Assembly (NCBI GenBank): GCA_022376515.1
Contig: WTXI01000028.1
Span: 306,386-370,385 of the forward strand
Reading direction: 5' to 3'
DNA: 64,000 nt
From: Lactifluus volemus
Lineage: Eukaryota > Basidiomycota > Agaricomycetes > Russulales > Russulaceae
Part shown: piece by piece, positions 1 to 12,185 of the stretch
Layout of the letters: every line of letters begins with the position of its first letter
Position numbering within the stretch: the first letter of the stretch is position 1
Notes under the pieces: model-generated
What the model saw: the letters and a program-made list of their open reading frames with translations, nothing else
The model's database searches: none
What the model was told of the DNA's origin: nothing
Program-made: the position numbers and the translations under genes

Positions 1-1030
1 CACGCAATACCTCCTCCATCTCTCCCACGACGTAATTCTCGAGGCTGAGAGGCGTACGGGGGTCCCAACGCACCTGCGCGGGCCGCACACACGCAGCGTG
101 CGGCGGCACGACCGATCGCCCGAGTGCAAAATCGCCATGGAGCAACGCAATGTCCGCCATCGTCAGCGAGAGCGAACTATATGATGTGGCTCGGTTAGCA
201 GGGAGAGCGCATGCTCAGAAAGGAAGAGAGAAGTATGCATACTACTTGATTTGTTTAACCGCGATACGCGAGTCGCGGTGTATAGGTCCTTCCACATCCG
301 TTCATATACCTTCTTGCGGTGACGCACAGGCAAGGGTAGCTCGATCGGTCGGCCCACGAGCTTTCACAACGTGTAGGTCGCGATGTGCAGACCGAAGAGT
401 GCCGGGAGCGGACCAAGCATGGGCAAGATGCATGCGTGAAAGGGAAGCAGAGGCACCAGTTCGTCCACGGAGCCCATAGCGAGTTCAGAGTTGGCCAGCG
501 GGAGAAACGTCACGTCGTCGCTGGGAATCTCGGAAGAGAATACCGCCGGGATTGAGCATTCGCGCGCGGAGGAGGCGGGTGAGGGCAAGGGCAAGAGGGC
601 CGATGGGTCATCGGCGGTGTTGGAGGGTCGGGTGCTGCCTCGAGGATGTAGTGGTTGGGGATGAAACCGCGTTGCCTGTGCTTATCTCAGCGTCGGGTAA
701 CTGTACAATGTCCGCTACGCTTCCCACGCCGTCATCCCGCCCCCGCTGTCCCTAATCCTCATTCCGGCGGCGGAGCGTCTCTCGGATGAGGGCGCCAGAG
801 GCGGAAGTTCACCACTCAAAGCAGGGGAGGACGGCATGGAGGAGAACTTGATGTTGTTCTGTATGCAATGCGTAAGCAGCTTGACTTGGGGATGAAATGC
901 AAAGTAATATGTAGAGTAATGTAGGCCACGTACCGACGACCTATTTTGCATCTCTGCACCGTCCACGATACTGTTTAAGCGAGTCGACCTGCACAAAGGG
1001 CGCAATAGCTTGCAGCATGTACGCGATGCA
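1..1030 (-). pseudogene. TCD copy A, truncated and broken
   Basis: This is the first of four copies of a ThiF/E1-like tRNA threonylcarbamoyladenosine dehydratase gene whose intact version lies at 14672-16431. Pieces match all three exons of that copy: the C-terminal exon from the window edge to about 163, the middle exon with the segment for IPSDDVTFLPLANSELA (about 364-600), and the NAD-domain segment near 960-1025. The frame is broken several times. A foreign patch at about 631-760 interrupts the middle exon; it resembles sequence near 9905 and near 34001. The intron end beside 190 keeps a CTAAC branch site and an AG acceptor. The window edge cuts off the 3' end. I read it as a degenerate duplicate with no complete product. 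Confidence 0.75.
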
Positions 1031-1272
1031 CCTGGAATGTGCCATTGATGAGGCCGACGTCTACGATGGCAGCGGTCACGTTGCGATTTAGTGTGTTTGT
1101 GACGATGGTTTGTGACGATGGAGTACGCCGGGACCTATTCTAAAAGCAGAAACCTTCCGGCACCAGATTATACGACACATCTACGAATCCCCATGTGGTT
1201 GGAATCGCAGCCTCTCTATCAACAATATAACTAGTTTCCATACTTCTCTTCTCGTTGTCACCGCACTCGTCG

Positions 1273-2908
1273 ATGAACCCTCTTAAGTACGTTACTAAAA
1301 GGGCTCTCACTGGCCCGTACCTGACTTTAGGCAGGCGCACTCGAAACCTCATCGGCCATGTATTGTCAAGCTCCCAATCAACGAGCACTGATATCCCCCA
1401 TCACTCACCCTCCGAGTCCAACACTTCTCCTTCTATGACTCACAAAATAGGAAAGCACATGAGATGTTCCAAGGGATCAAGGTGGATTCGAAGACGAGGT
1501 ACGTGATATCGGCTACACTCACAACGATGTCTTATTATACGATGCAGGTCGAATATCACCCCGTGTTACAATCTGTTTGCTTCCAGATGATGTCCTCCTA
1601 GACATCTTCGAATTCTGCCTACCTCATCCTCTAGACCGAGTGAGGACATGGCCCAAGCTAGTGCATGTATGCCAAAGATGGCGATACATTGTGTTTGCAT
1701 CTCCACCTCGTCTCGATCTCCGCCTTCTCTGCACAGAAAGGGTTCCTGTGAGGAAGATGCTGGATGACTGGCCCCCCTTGCCTATCGAAATACAGTTCCG
1801 TTTTGTTGATCGTCAAGATGAGGATAATGTAATTGTTGCACTCGAGCACCCTAACCGTGTACGCAGCATTTCGCTCAGTGGAATAACGATTCCACTGGAG
1901 CGTTTGGCCGCAGTGATGCAAGAGCCATTTCCGGAACTGGAATATCTTTTTCTTCAGATGCTAAAAGGGACTGTGCTGGCGCTTCCCAATACGTTCTTAG
2001 GCGGATCCGCTCCACGTCTACGATCACTCGATTTGAAACATATTCCATTTCCGACATTACCTCGACTTCTTTTGTTATCCCCTGACCTTGTCGATCTCTC
2101 CCTTGATCGGATACCACATGATGGTTACATACCGCCCGAGGCAATGGCTATGTGCATCTCCGCCTTGACCAGCCTCACCAAGCTTTCCATCAATTTCGTA
2201 TCCCCAACTTCTCGTCCTCATCCAACAAACCGACGTCCACCTCCAATTGCACGTGCTGTCCTCCCCGCTCTCACAGATTTTGACTTCTGTGGTGTCAGCG
2301 AGTACTTGGAGGACCTCATGGCCCAAATAGATGCGCCTCTACTCCACGCCGCCCGAATAAAAATTTTCAATCAGCTGGTCTTTGGCATCCAACAACTCCC
2401 TCGGCTCATTGGGCATGCACCAGCACTAATGTCATACAATACAGCAAATATAGACATTTATGCTAACCACGTCGCGATGACGTTTTTATCAATGAATCGA
2501 TTTTCCATAACCGGGGTCCTTACATTCGAAATCTCGTGCAGAGGGGTAGATTGGCAAGTCTCCTCCATTGCGCAAATATGCAACCAACTTTCGTCCGTCC
2601 TGTCTAGTCTTAAACAGCTCAAGATATACGTGTTGGGATCGATTCCGCAAGTCGACATGGACGACGCACAATGGCTGGATCTCTTCCTGCCATTTACTGC
2701 TATTCAGACCCTGGAGATATCGGATAAGCAGTCACTCGTCGTGTCAGCGCTACGAGGGCTCAGTGGGGAATCGGCCACACAGGTGTTACCCGCATTGGAG
2801 AGGCTTCACGTATCAGAGTATCAGGTATATCAGTACTGGACGTGGCCATTCGTCATTGCACGTCAGCGTTCTAATCACCCTGTGGCTGTCCTCAGAGAAA
2901 GGATATAG
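1273..2908 (+). CDS. F-box/LRR protein, copy B (three exons)
   Basis: Predicted F-box protein of about 512 aa. F-box proteins are substrate adaptors of SCF ubiquitin ligases; the target here is unknown. Exons: 1273-1286 (a 14-nt micro-exon), 1335-1498 and 1548-2908. Intron 1 has a GTACGT donor, a CTGAC branch site and a CAG acceptor; intron 2 is 49 nt. The F-box begins at LPDDVLLDIFEFCLP and is followed by CQRWR. Degenerate leucine-rich stretches then follow (LRSLDLKHIPFPTLPRLLLL, LTSLTKLSI), a layout typical of agaricomycete F-box families. The start was chosen because the same 14-nt first exon and intron recur in copies D and E and in the fragment at 34 kb. It converges on TCD copy B. A shorter start in exon 2 or 3 remains possible. 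The ORF has no internal stop. Confidence 0.8.
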
Positions 2909-2994
2909 TGACCTACAACCTCTTCTTCCACTCCTAGTTGGTTCATGCTACTCCCGTAATCCCATTGTCCCGCCCTGTATATATCTAACACCTC

Positions 2995-3055
2995 TTCATG
3001 TGCATGCCATTATCTAAGAGTAGACTTTATAAAGTTTCAGTCAACGAGAAATAAT
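2995..3055 (+). repeat. conserved 3' flank of the F-box units
   Basis: A block reading CTTCATGTGCATGCCATTAT and continuing into AAGAGTAGACTTTATAAAG recurs downstream of copy C (about 10725-10785) and copy D (about 14462-14522). It shows that the duplication included the 3' UTR and the short convergent intergenic spacer, not only the coding exons. Confidence 0.8.
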
Positions 3056-3121
3056 GGGTTAAGATGTAATTTGACTGAGTTGAAGGACAACCCGTACTAT
3101 GAAGGCTGCCCTACGTTTACC

Positions 3122-4020
3122 CTAAGCTGATGCCACCAGAGTTAAAATCGTTGATATATAAAATTGTGACATATTACTGCAGTGTCCACTCGCGAAACCG
3201 CCGTGCCTGCGCAATACGAAACTGCGCGACACGAGCAGCATCGATGCCCCACACCTCCTCTGAGCTCCAGATGACGACCCCATTCTTGAACCGAGTGGGA
3301 TCGATCGGCTCTTCAAGCGCGTCGACGTAGCCCTGCGCTTCGTAGAAACCCAGAGGATCTTCGTACACGGCATCTGCATCAGGCATGGCACAGACGCGCG
3401 ACATCGCACGCGATACCTCCTTCATCTCTCCCACAACGCAATTTTCGAGGCTGAGAGGTGTACGGGGGTCCCAGCGTACCAGCGCGGGTCGAACACACGC
3501 AGAGTGCGGCGGCACGATCGATCGCCCAAGCGCAAAATCGTCATCGAGCAACGCAATGTCCGCCGTCGTCGGCGAGAGTGAACTATATAATGTGGCTCAG
3601 TTAGCAGGGAGAGCGCATGCTCCAAAAGGAAGAGAGAAGCATGCGTACTTGATTTGTTTACTCGTAATGTGCGACTCGTGGTGCAATAGGTCCTTCCACA
3701 TCCGTTCGTAGGGCTTCTTGCGGTGACGCGCAGGCAGCGCGTGGCGGAGGGGGGTGAGGGCAAGGGCAAGGGTGCAGATAGGTCATCATCGGCGATGGCG
3801 GAGGGAGAGTCTGATGAGGGCACCAGAGGCGGAAGATGAACACTCAGAGCACGGGAGGAACGGCATGGAGACGGTGGCAGCTGGCGCATCACGCACGTGA
3901 CTCGGAGCGGGTCCGAGTCGTGTCGCAAATAAGTCAACAATTTTAGATGCGTGTCGGGCCCGACTTTGTGCCATCACCCATGGAGGAAAGCTTGATGTTT
4001 CTCCGTTGGCAATGCGTGAG
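3122..4020 (-). pseudogene. TCD copy B, C-terminal exon intact, rest broken
   Basis: The C-terminal exon (3174 to about 3580) is open and nearly identical to that of copy D, including DDDFALGRSIVPPHS and the GFYEAQGYVDAL stretch. Upstream the middle exon has lost most of its length. The segments for HRKKLYERMWKDLL and the acidic serine-rich loop survive only in different frames, and the match fades near 4020 at KLSSMGDGTKSGPTRI. The whole NAD-binding N-terminal exon is missing. This is a 3' remnant that cannot encode a dehydratase, although an expressed C-terminal peptide cannot be excluded. Confidence 0.75.
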
Positions 4021-6585
4021 CGGCTTTACTACAGGATGGAATGCAAGGTAACATGTCCGTCGCGATGCGTGACGCCGTCGTCGTCGATATGCCATCCCGA
4101 TTGTCGAGTTGGACGTGCCCTGATCAAAGTGGACATCCACAGTCGGCGCATGAAGGGTGGCCAATGCGAGGCTGGCTGGCGAAAGACGACGATTCGTCCG
4201 ATCAAGGTGGCGACGTGATATGGCGCGTAAACGGACGCGTACACGGAGGGCGGCAAAAGCTGTCAAGGCGGTTCTTACAAACGGGACCAAGATTCGGGCG
4301 TGAAGACCGCCACCTCCAGCGTTGTTGACAGAGGGACAGACGATATGGATGATATATTGTGAGGCGTCGATCAAGGTGCACTTTAGGGGCAGTTTGACCA
4401 AAATCGAGGTGATAGAGGGCGACATGGTGCCCTGGCGGGAGAATGGTGTAAGTGACTAGGACCATCCGATACCACGTGCATTGCAAAGGAGATCGCAGGC
4501 GTCGATGAGGACATTTGAGAGCCGCTCAATAGGAAGACCGTTCAGTAAGTCGTACCTCCTTAATGGTCTCCTGGTAAATGTCCATCCGTTCGATTGATAT
4601 CAGCGCCACGGCGAATATTGCGGCCTACATCACCAGTTTCAGAAAAACAAATCGTTTTCTCCTCAACTTCCTGTCGTCTACCTTGATATGTTCATAAAGT
4701 ACTCCGAGTCTCGTTGTGTAACCTAGGTATCTAACAAGAAGTTGTTCCTTGCGTTTCGGTACTGCATCCCTGGAATGTTGAAGCGAATACTTTATTCTAT
4801 TTTCCCTCAGCGGATAAAGAATGTTTGTCGCGGGTTATTCAGTAATATAGTACGGTACAGACGCTGACCTTTATCCGCCACCAGATTTGGTGACGTTTCG
4901 CGTCTGTCTGTTAAGTTGCGTAAACCCGACTGAGCTTTAGCTCTGTGTCTCTTAACTTAGGAGGATCCGAGTAAATGGCAAAACGTGACATGAGTACCAA
5001 CCTGCGCACGTGCACGTGTAGACTTGCCAAATGGAGCAAAATTCACTCCGATTTGAAACTCGAGCGTCTGGTACCGAGACTACATTGGTTATCTATTATC
5101 TATTACCCACCTTCACAGTTTACCTTGGCAACAGGTTTCCATTACAATTATCTTGTGCTGTATGATGAATCATATGTCCCTCTTTGTTCCTTAATAGACT
5201 GTCCTCATGTGGCCTAGATATTATCATCAAGGCGATGAACCAGGTGCCCTTATATTTAGAGTGATTTCAACTTGACATACGGCTGGCTATTCCAAACAAT
5301 GATGGTGCCCTTTATTTTTTCAATAGATAGCGTGTCATTCTAGTGTTTCGAGTGACAATAGTCGCCGCCCCTGGCCCGTCCAGTGCTTTCACTTACATGA
5401 TAGACACAAAATAGAACCGCATCTTGTAGGTCCAAAACATGTCTCCCAATTGCTACTTAGGTTGTCCGAATTCGTCCTTTTATAAGGATGAAGGATTCGT
5501 AATCTTTCGGTGCAATACCGCTTCCATTATCAATAGCTTCAATAGTCTTTAAGATCGTGGATGTTAGATATCTAAACTCGTCTCATTGGACCCAACATTG
5601 GCAGCGATGACGCGCAATCGTTCTCCACGCTGACCCGGGAGAAGGCACGGCTTCAGTGGTCGCAAGAGAGTGTAGTGATAAATTTCGCGAACAAGCAAGA
5701 TTGCGACATGCAATGTAAAAACAATTTTTACCAAGCGCTCCGGGACAAAGATGCGCGCATGGGTGTGCGGCTGGAGTCGCTGGACAAAGTTAACTTGAAA
5801 TTCATACTCCCCTTGTTATTTCTGACGGTTTTAGCTCACGCGATTCTCCGCTTCTTTCCACTAGCAGGGCTTACATACCTTCATCTCAATCTATTGTCCT
5901 CGCGTTCTCTGTGAACACCCCGCGACTCTTGTCCACTGCGGCGGTGCAATTTCAATATTTCAATGCGCGCGTGGTTGCTGGCGCCACATGTTCTTGTTCT
6001 TTGTTCGTCTCAGATTTATTTAAGATGAACTTATGTAATCAGACCCCTCGATTTTGAACCAGTTGAAGTGTTCTCCGAGACCTCCACTTCTTGGCAAGAC
6101 GTCCCCGTAGCCTTGTTCGTCATTATGCTATAATGGAAAAGACAATTCAGTGGACCGTCTTGCTGTGTAGAAAGAATGATTGGCGCTTTTCAGTGAAAGC
6201 TGACCTGGGTGAAGCGCCTCGACATCTTTTTCTGACCTCTTTTCACACTCACACATAAGAGGGCCTTGGCCTATTCACTGTCGCTGGAACGATAACGATC
6301 TACAGGATTCAGGTTCTGTCCTGAGTGATGGCACACTCTCTCATGATTGAGCTGTGATCTGGTCTTTGTTGTACTGTCCTATGCTGGCGCCAATCTGTCC
6401 GATGTGTTCTATCTGGCTCACACGCTGCGCGTCTCCATTTCCATAACGATGACAATTGTGCTTGTGCTTGGGGACAACTATTTGTTTATATGGGTGTATA
6501 TGTTAGACCTATATGGACCTACAACTCACCCACACCCACGAACCGTTTCCTCACAACGGCTGAGCTACTCGTCACTGCTGTCCCC
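4021..6585. other. no gene recognised (2.5 kb)
   Basis: Short ORFs occur on both strands but none has a recognisable domain or a consistent splice structure. The segment at 6347-6560 translates to a hydrophobic peptide (LVFVVLSYAGANLSDVFYLA) that I cannot assign. The stretch just before 6586 probably contains the promoter and 5' UTR of the STAND gene. Confidence 0.5.
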
Positions 6586-9500
6586 ATGTCCGCAGGCGGA
6601 CAAGAAACGAACCCAATGAGCTCTAACTTTGCCTTAATATTCAATGCTGCCTTGAAGGACTATAAAAAGCTAACCAAGAAAGATATATATACGGAACAAT
6701 CTATTGCGCAGTTGGACGGATGCGATTCTCCGCGTGGGGTTTTGGATGTGTTTCAGAACCAAGCTCAAGCTTTCGAAGAATTCCGCAAGGGCGACACGAG
6801 GTTGATCGCGTGGCTTGAGCCCACCGTCGATATCCTGTCCATACTTTCGCAAACCCTTGGGGAGGCACTTGCGCTAGTGGTGAGTCTCGAAAGGCCTTCA
6901 CTGTGACTGCCAGTGCTTCCTGATAGCCGCTTCCTAGTCGCCCGCAAAGATGATCTTCAAGGGAATAGGTTTACTTCTCACAGTAGGTCCCTTTATAGGC
7001 CCCTTAACGTGCATGTCTGTGACACACAGCATCCTCAGGCAGCGAAAAATGTTGCTGCAGGCCACAACATGCTCTTGAACATCTTCGAACACATCAAATG
7101 TTTCCTCGAACGTCTGAAGATATACATTAATATTCCACTCACAACAGCAACAGGAATGATAGAGTTACTTGGAAATATCATGGCACAAGTTCTTTCCGTT
7201 CTTGCAATCTCTACCAAGGCAATGGCGGAATGCCGCATAAGTGAGCCGAATTATCTTACATGTGTACATTGGCTAAGTACAGCACAGAGAAGTATATAAA
7301 GACCCTAGTGGGACTTGGAGGGAAGAAGAACATCGAGGATGCACTACAGCGGTTGGACATGCTCACAAGAGAAGAGGCTATGAATGTGGGGGCAAGAAAT
7401 TTAGAAGTCACACACCAGGTAGAGAAGACGATCAAAGTGCAGATGCAACACCAATCACGAGATCAGCTTCGAAAATGGCTTACCCCTCCAGATCCTTCTA
7501 AAAACCATAACCACGCGTGCAGCATGCAGCATGAAGGGACCGCGACGTGGTTTATTGAAGGTACACGATTCAAAGAATGGAAGATGAACGGCTCACTCTT
7601 GTGGATTCATGGCCATCGTACGCGTCTCTTCTCATATGGCTCCGTGGATATTAATTAACCCATCTGCTCCCCAGCGGGCTCCGGAAAGAGCATTCTCTGG
7701 TACGCGGTTTCCCAGCTGCTCCGATCATATAAAAATTCAAATTATTCATAAGCTCTTCCATCATCGAGAACATCAAGCAAACGAAGTCGGTTCTGCTGTC
7801 CTATTACTACTTTGACTTCCGAGATGTCTCAAAGCACGACCTCCGCGGCCTACTCTCTTCCGTTCTCATCCAACTCTGCGAACAGTCCGATCGTTGCTAT
7901 AATATCCTCTCAGATTTATTCAACACATGTAGTCATGGCTTGGAGAAGCCCAGTGAGGACGCGTTGGCCCAATGTCTAAAAGCCATCCTCGAACTGCAAG
8001 GGCAAGACCCGATTTACATTATCATCGATGCACTAGACGAGTGCCCGAATAACATAGGAACACCAATCCACCGCAAGCGGGTGCTGAAATTTTTGGAGGA
8101 CCTTATGGGGGAAAACCATTCCAATCTATATATATGCCTCACCAGTCGTCCCGAACAAGACATCAAGACTGCCCTTAGTCCTCTGACGTCCGACTCCAAC
8201 CGTGTGTCCCTCCATGAGGAAGGCGGGCAAATAAAGGATATAACTAACTATATCCGCGATTTTGTTCGCAACGACAGCGGAATGCAAAAAATGAGAAAGG
8301 AGGATAAGGAACTTGTTATTAGTGCGCTTTCGAAACGAGCTGACGGGATGTAAGTCATATACACTTACAGCGCAACTTTGACCTTTGTTTATGGTCTACC
8401 ACAGGTTTCGGTGGGTGTACTGCCAACTGGATACCCTGAGTCGGTGTCTTCCGGCACGTATTCGCCGTGCTCTGGACGAACTTCCCGCCACCCTGGACGA
8501 CACATACAAGTGTACGTTGCAACGCATCCCTCAAGAGCATTCCCAATATGCGCATCGGCTGTTTCAGTGCTTGATTGCCGCTATTCGCCCTCTTCGTGTT
8601 GAAGAAGTCGCGGAGATATTAGCTATTCAGTTTGACGAGGATGTAGCCCCCATCCTCAAAGAAAGTTGGCGCCCGGACGATCCCGAAGACGCTGTTCTCT
8701 CCGTCTGCTCAAGTTTAGTCACCATCGTCGATGACAGGGGTTCGAGAGTTGCTCAATTCTCGCACTTTTCGGTGAAGGAGTACTTGGAGTCTGGTCGGTT
8801 TTCCCCCTCAGAGTCCGGAGGTATCTCGTTCTACCATATTGCCCTGAAGCCCGCCCACACGATTCTTGCCCAAGCATGCCTCGCCATGCTGCGACGGCTG
8901 GACAACAAAATTAACAAACAGCCCCTCGGGAAATATCCTCTCGCTTTATACGCTTCCCAGTATTTTGATGATCATCTCAAGTTCGGAAATGTGGCGCAGA
9001 TTGAGGAGACCATGAAGTGTCTATTTGATCCAAAGAAACCACATCCGGAGGCATGGACTAGGATACAAGACGCCGACAGCAAGCACATTCAGAACCTAGA
9101 CCAACTTGCAGGCTGTCCTCTGCCACCAAGGACAACAAGCTTGCGTGATACAGCAGTATGTGGTTTCAGTTGGCTCGTCGCCAACCTTCTCATGACGGGC
9201 CAATTGGATGTAAACGCAAAGTCTGACTACCTCTCGACTGCTTTGCATCCGGCATATCGTACTGGAAGCTTCGACTGTATGCGGCTATTGTTGCAATATG
9301 GCGCAAACACAAACACGCGAAACGTTGACGACAAGGCTATATGTCATTTAGCGTCTGAAGACGGACAAACAGAAGTCGTAAACCTACTTCTCCAGTACGA
9401 TGCCAATGTCAATGTCAAAGGGGCCGACCTCTGGGCGCCGTTGCACTACGCAGCACGAGAAGGACACAAGGAAGTTGCAGAGCTTCTTCTGAACCATGGA

Positions 9501-9737
9501 GCTGACGTGAACGCAAAAACTATAGACGGTGACACACCATTGATTTTGGCGTCGAAATATGACCACATCGAGCTCGTGCGGCTATTACTCCTTGACTTTG
9601 GGGCGGACATGGGCAAGGATAATGCAGCATTCAACTGTGCTCTGATGGAAGGACATAAAACAATCGCAAACCTACTTTTTAATTGTTATGTGCATACTCC
9701 GGAAGGATTTGGGGAAAGTACTATAGTTATTGACTGA
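6586..9737 (+). CDS. STAND NLR-like receptor: Goodbye-NACHT-ankyrin
   Basis: Seven exons join in frame to about 944 aa: 6586-6879, 6938-6982, 7030-7240, 7288-7617, 7675-7699, 7753-8349 and 8405-9737. The N-terminus (FALIFNAALKDYKKLTKKD, AQLDGCDSP) matches the fungal STAND Goodbye domain. A NACHT ATPase follows, with Walker A GHPGSGKS near residue 292 and Walker B IIIDALDE near residue 391. The middle is helical (FRWVYCQLDTL, QFSHFSVKEYLES), and four or five ankyrin repeats (about 766-930) end the protein. STAND proteins are cytosolic signalling ATPases; in fungi they are linked to heterokaryon incompatibility and non-self recognition. Walker A is completed only after splicing of the intron at 7618-7674. 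The gene lies between two units of the F-box/TCD array and has no match in the other units. I see no disabling change. The effector action of the Goodbye domain is not established. Confidence 0.87.
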
Positions 9738-10100
9738 TGCAGAACTCGGAGTTTAGTGTATTAATTTTACTATACTAACTGCGAAATTGAATACATCGCC
9801 GCACCACACTGAGGCAGAAAGTTTTAAAAAACATCAGTAAACCAAATTCAAATTCGTTCAACAGGTCCCTGCACTGGCATAAATTACATAATACGCGGTA
9901 GCTGTACAATGTCCGCTACGCGTCCCACGCCTGTCATCCCGCCCCTGCTTGTTCCTAATCCCTACTCCAACGGAAACGTATCAAGAGTTTGGCACGAACA
10001 TAACATTCGCAGGAGTGCATCAAAATGGTTCGGTGGTATTAGTGGGATGTGGTGTCGACTGGTCGAGTCCGACTCGGAGTCGGTCACATAGTGCCAGAGT
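9738..10100. other. intergenic, with patch shared with copy A
   Basis: No gene is recognised. The stretch from 9905 to about 9965 (GTACAATGTCCGCTACG onward) matches 702-765 inside TCD copy A. It reads MSATRPTPVIPPLLVPNP, so it may derive from the start of an unknown coding sequence, but the frame soon ends. Confidence 0.5.
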
Positions 10101-10608
10101 CGTGATGACTTTTTCATTAATGAGTCGATTTTCCATAACCGGGGTCCTTACATTCCAAATCTCGTGCCGAGGGGTACGGGATGTAGAAACACCGGGTTTG
10201 GGATGACGGAGCCCTCACAGACGAGCTCACTCCGCACATCAGGAGAGGAGGACCAGGTCTTGATGAATGTCCTTGACTGTATGCAACCAACTTTCGTTCG
10301 TCCTGTCTCTTAAATCTACGAGTTGGGTCCGATTCCGAAAGTCGATATGGACGACACACAATGGGTGGAACTCTTCCAGCCATTTACTGCTGTTCAGAAC
10401 GTTCAGACCCTGCGAATATCGGATAAGCAGTCACTCGTTGTGTCAGCGCTACGAGGGCTCAGTGGGGAATCGGCCACGGCAGGTGTTACCCGCATTAGAG
10501 AAGCCTTACCTATCAGGGTATCAGCTATATCAGTACTTGACGTGGCCACTCATCATCGCATGTCAGCGTTCTAATCACCCTGTGGTTGTCCTCAGAGAAG
10601 GGATGTAG
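10101..10608 (+). pseudogene. F-box copy C, 3' fragment only
   Basis: This matches the last part of copy B (about 2473-2908): the DNA for the ITGVLTF segment, DMDDAQW-like sequence, the QTLRISDKQSLVVSALRGLS block and the terminal SNHPVVVLRE. The F-box and most of the LRR region are absent. A non-matching insert of about 80 bp lies near 10185-10265, and small indels break the frame (for example the extra base before ATAGGTGTTACCC-like sequence). The 3' flank is the conserved one. It is a duplicate remnant without an F-box. Confidence 0.8.
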
Positions 10609-10881
10609 TGGGAAACTCAATGTTGTCTAGACGTATAACCCCCTCCACTCCTAGTTACACCCCGTTGGTTCATGCTACTCCCATAATCCCATTGTCCCGC
10701 CCTGTATATATCTAACGCCTCTTCATGTGCATGCCATTATATAAGAGTAGACTTTATAAAGTTTCAGTCAACAAGAAATAATGGATTAAGATGTATGTTG
10801 CCGCATGGACGCCGCACGAGCAGCACAGATTTGATTGAGCTCAAGCACAATCCGTACTATGAAGCCTGCCCTACGTTTACC

Positions 10882-12180
10882 CTAAGTTGATGGCACAATC
10901 GTGGACATCGAAAATTGTGCCATATTACTGCAGTGTCCACTCGCGAAACCGCCGCGCCTGCGCAATACGAAACTGTGCAACACGAGCAGCATCGACGCCC
11001 CAAACCTCCTCTGAACTCCAGATAACCACCCCATTCTTGAACCGAGCGGGATCGATCGGCTCTCAAAGCGCGTCGACGTAGCCCTGCGCTTCGTAGAAAC
11101 CCAGAGGATCTTCGTACACGGCATCCGCATCAGGCATCGCAAAGACGCGCGACATCGCACGCGATACCTCCTTCATCTCTCCCACGACGCAATTTTCGAT
11201 GCTGAGAAGCGCACGGGGGTCCCAGCGTACCAACGTGGACCGCACGCACGCAGAGTGCGGCGGCACGATCGATCGCCCAAGCGCAAAATCGTCATAAAGC
11301 AACGCAATGTCCGCCGTCATCAGCGGGAGCGAACTGTATTATGGGACTCGGTTAACGCGCACTCCGAATGGAGGAGAAAGGCCTGTGTACTTGACTTGTT
11401 TACCTGCGATGCACGACTCGCGGTGCAAGAGGTCCTTCCACATCCGTTCGTAGAGCTTCTTACGATGGCGCACGGGCAAGGGTCGATCGATCGGTCGGCC
11501 CGCGAGCTCACACAGCACATAGGTCGCGATATGTAGACCGAAGAGTGCTGGGAGCGGACCTAGCACGAGCAAGATGCATACACGAAAGTCACGCAGAGGT
11601 GCCAGTTCGTCTACGGAGCCCTTGGCGAGCTCAGAGCTGGCCAGTGGCAGTAACGTCACATCATCGCTGGGTACCTCGGATGAGTAAACCACCGGGATTG
11701 AGTATTCACGCGTGGAGGAGGCGGCAGATGATGGGTCATCGTCGGCGTCGGCATCCGCAGAAGAGGAAGGGTCTGATGGTGGTGGCGTCGGTGGAGATGA
11801 CCGCTCAGTGCGGGAGAGGGCGGCGCGAAGACGTTGACGCATGGCGCGCGCGAGCGGGTCGTAGTGGTCGCGGATAAATCTGCGATTTGTATGCGGGTCG
11901 GGTCCGACTTTGTGCCAGCACCCATGGAGGAAAACACCTTGATATTGTTCTGTACGCAATACGCGAGCAGCTCAACTTTTTAGTACCAATATTGCCGATC
12001 GCATCTATGGCCAGCAGGAATAGGGAAATTTTTTTTTGCAAAGTTAAACCTGCACGTACCGACGACCCAATCTGCACCCTGAAGGAGCTCCGCACCATCC
12101 GCACCACCCCTCCACAACTCTACGCGTGGATCGACCTGCGACGCACTGTCCCTTTGGCGTACCGACGTCAGCGAGGGCGG
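10882..12180 (-). pseudogene. TCD copy C, nonsense and frameshift
   Basis: This copy is close to the intact copy D across the C-terminal and middle exons and the start of the NAD exon, but it is disabled. In the last exon the codon after YVDAL is TGA near 11063 where copy D has GGA. In the middle exon one base is missing near 11867, splitting the frame between IQIADLS and HYDPLARA. The splice site after IAGKQV is kept. Similarity stops near 12180, so most of exon 1, including the GCGGVGS dinucleotide-binding loop, is missing. This is a recent but dead duplicate. Confidence 0.8.
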
Positions 12181-12185
12181 CTGTA

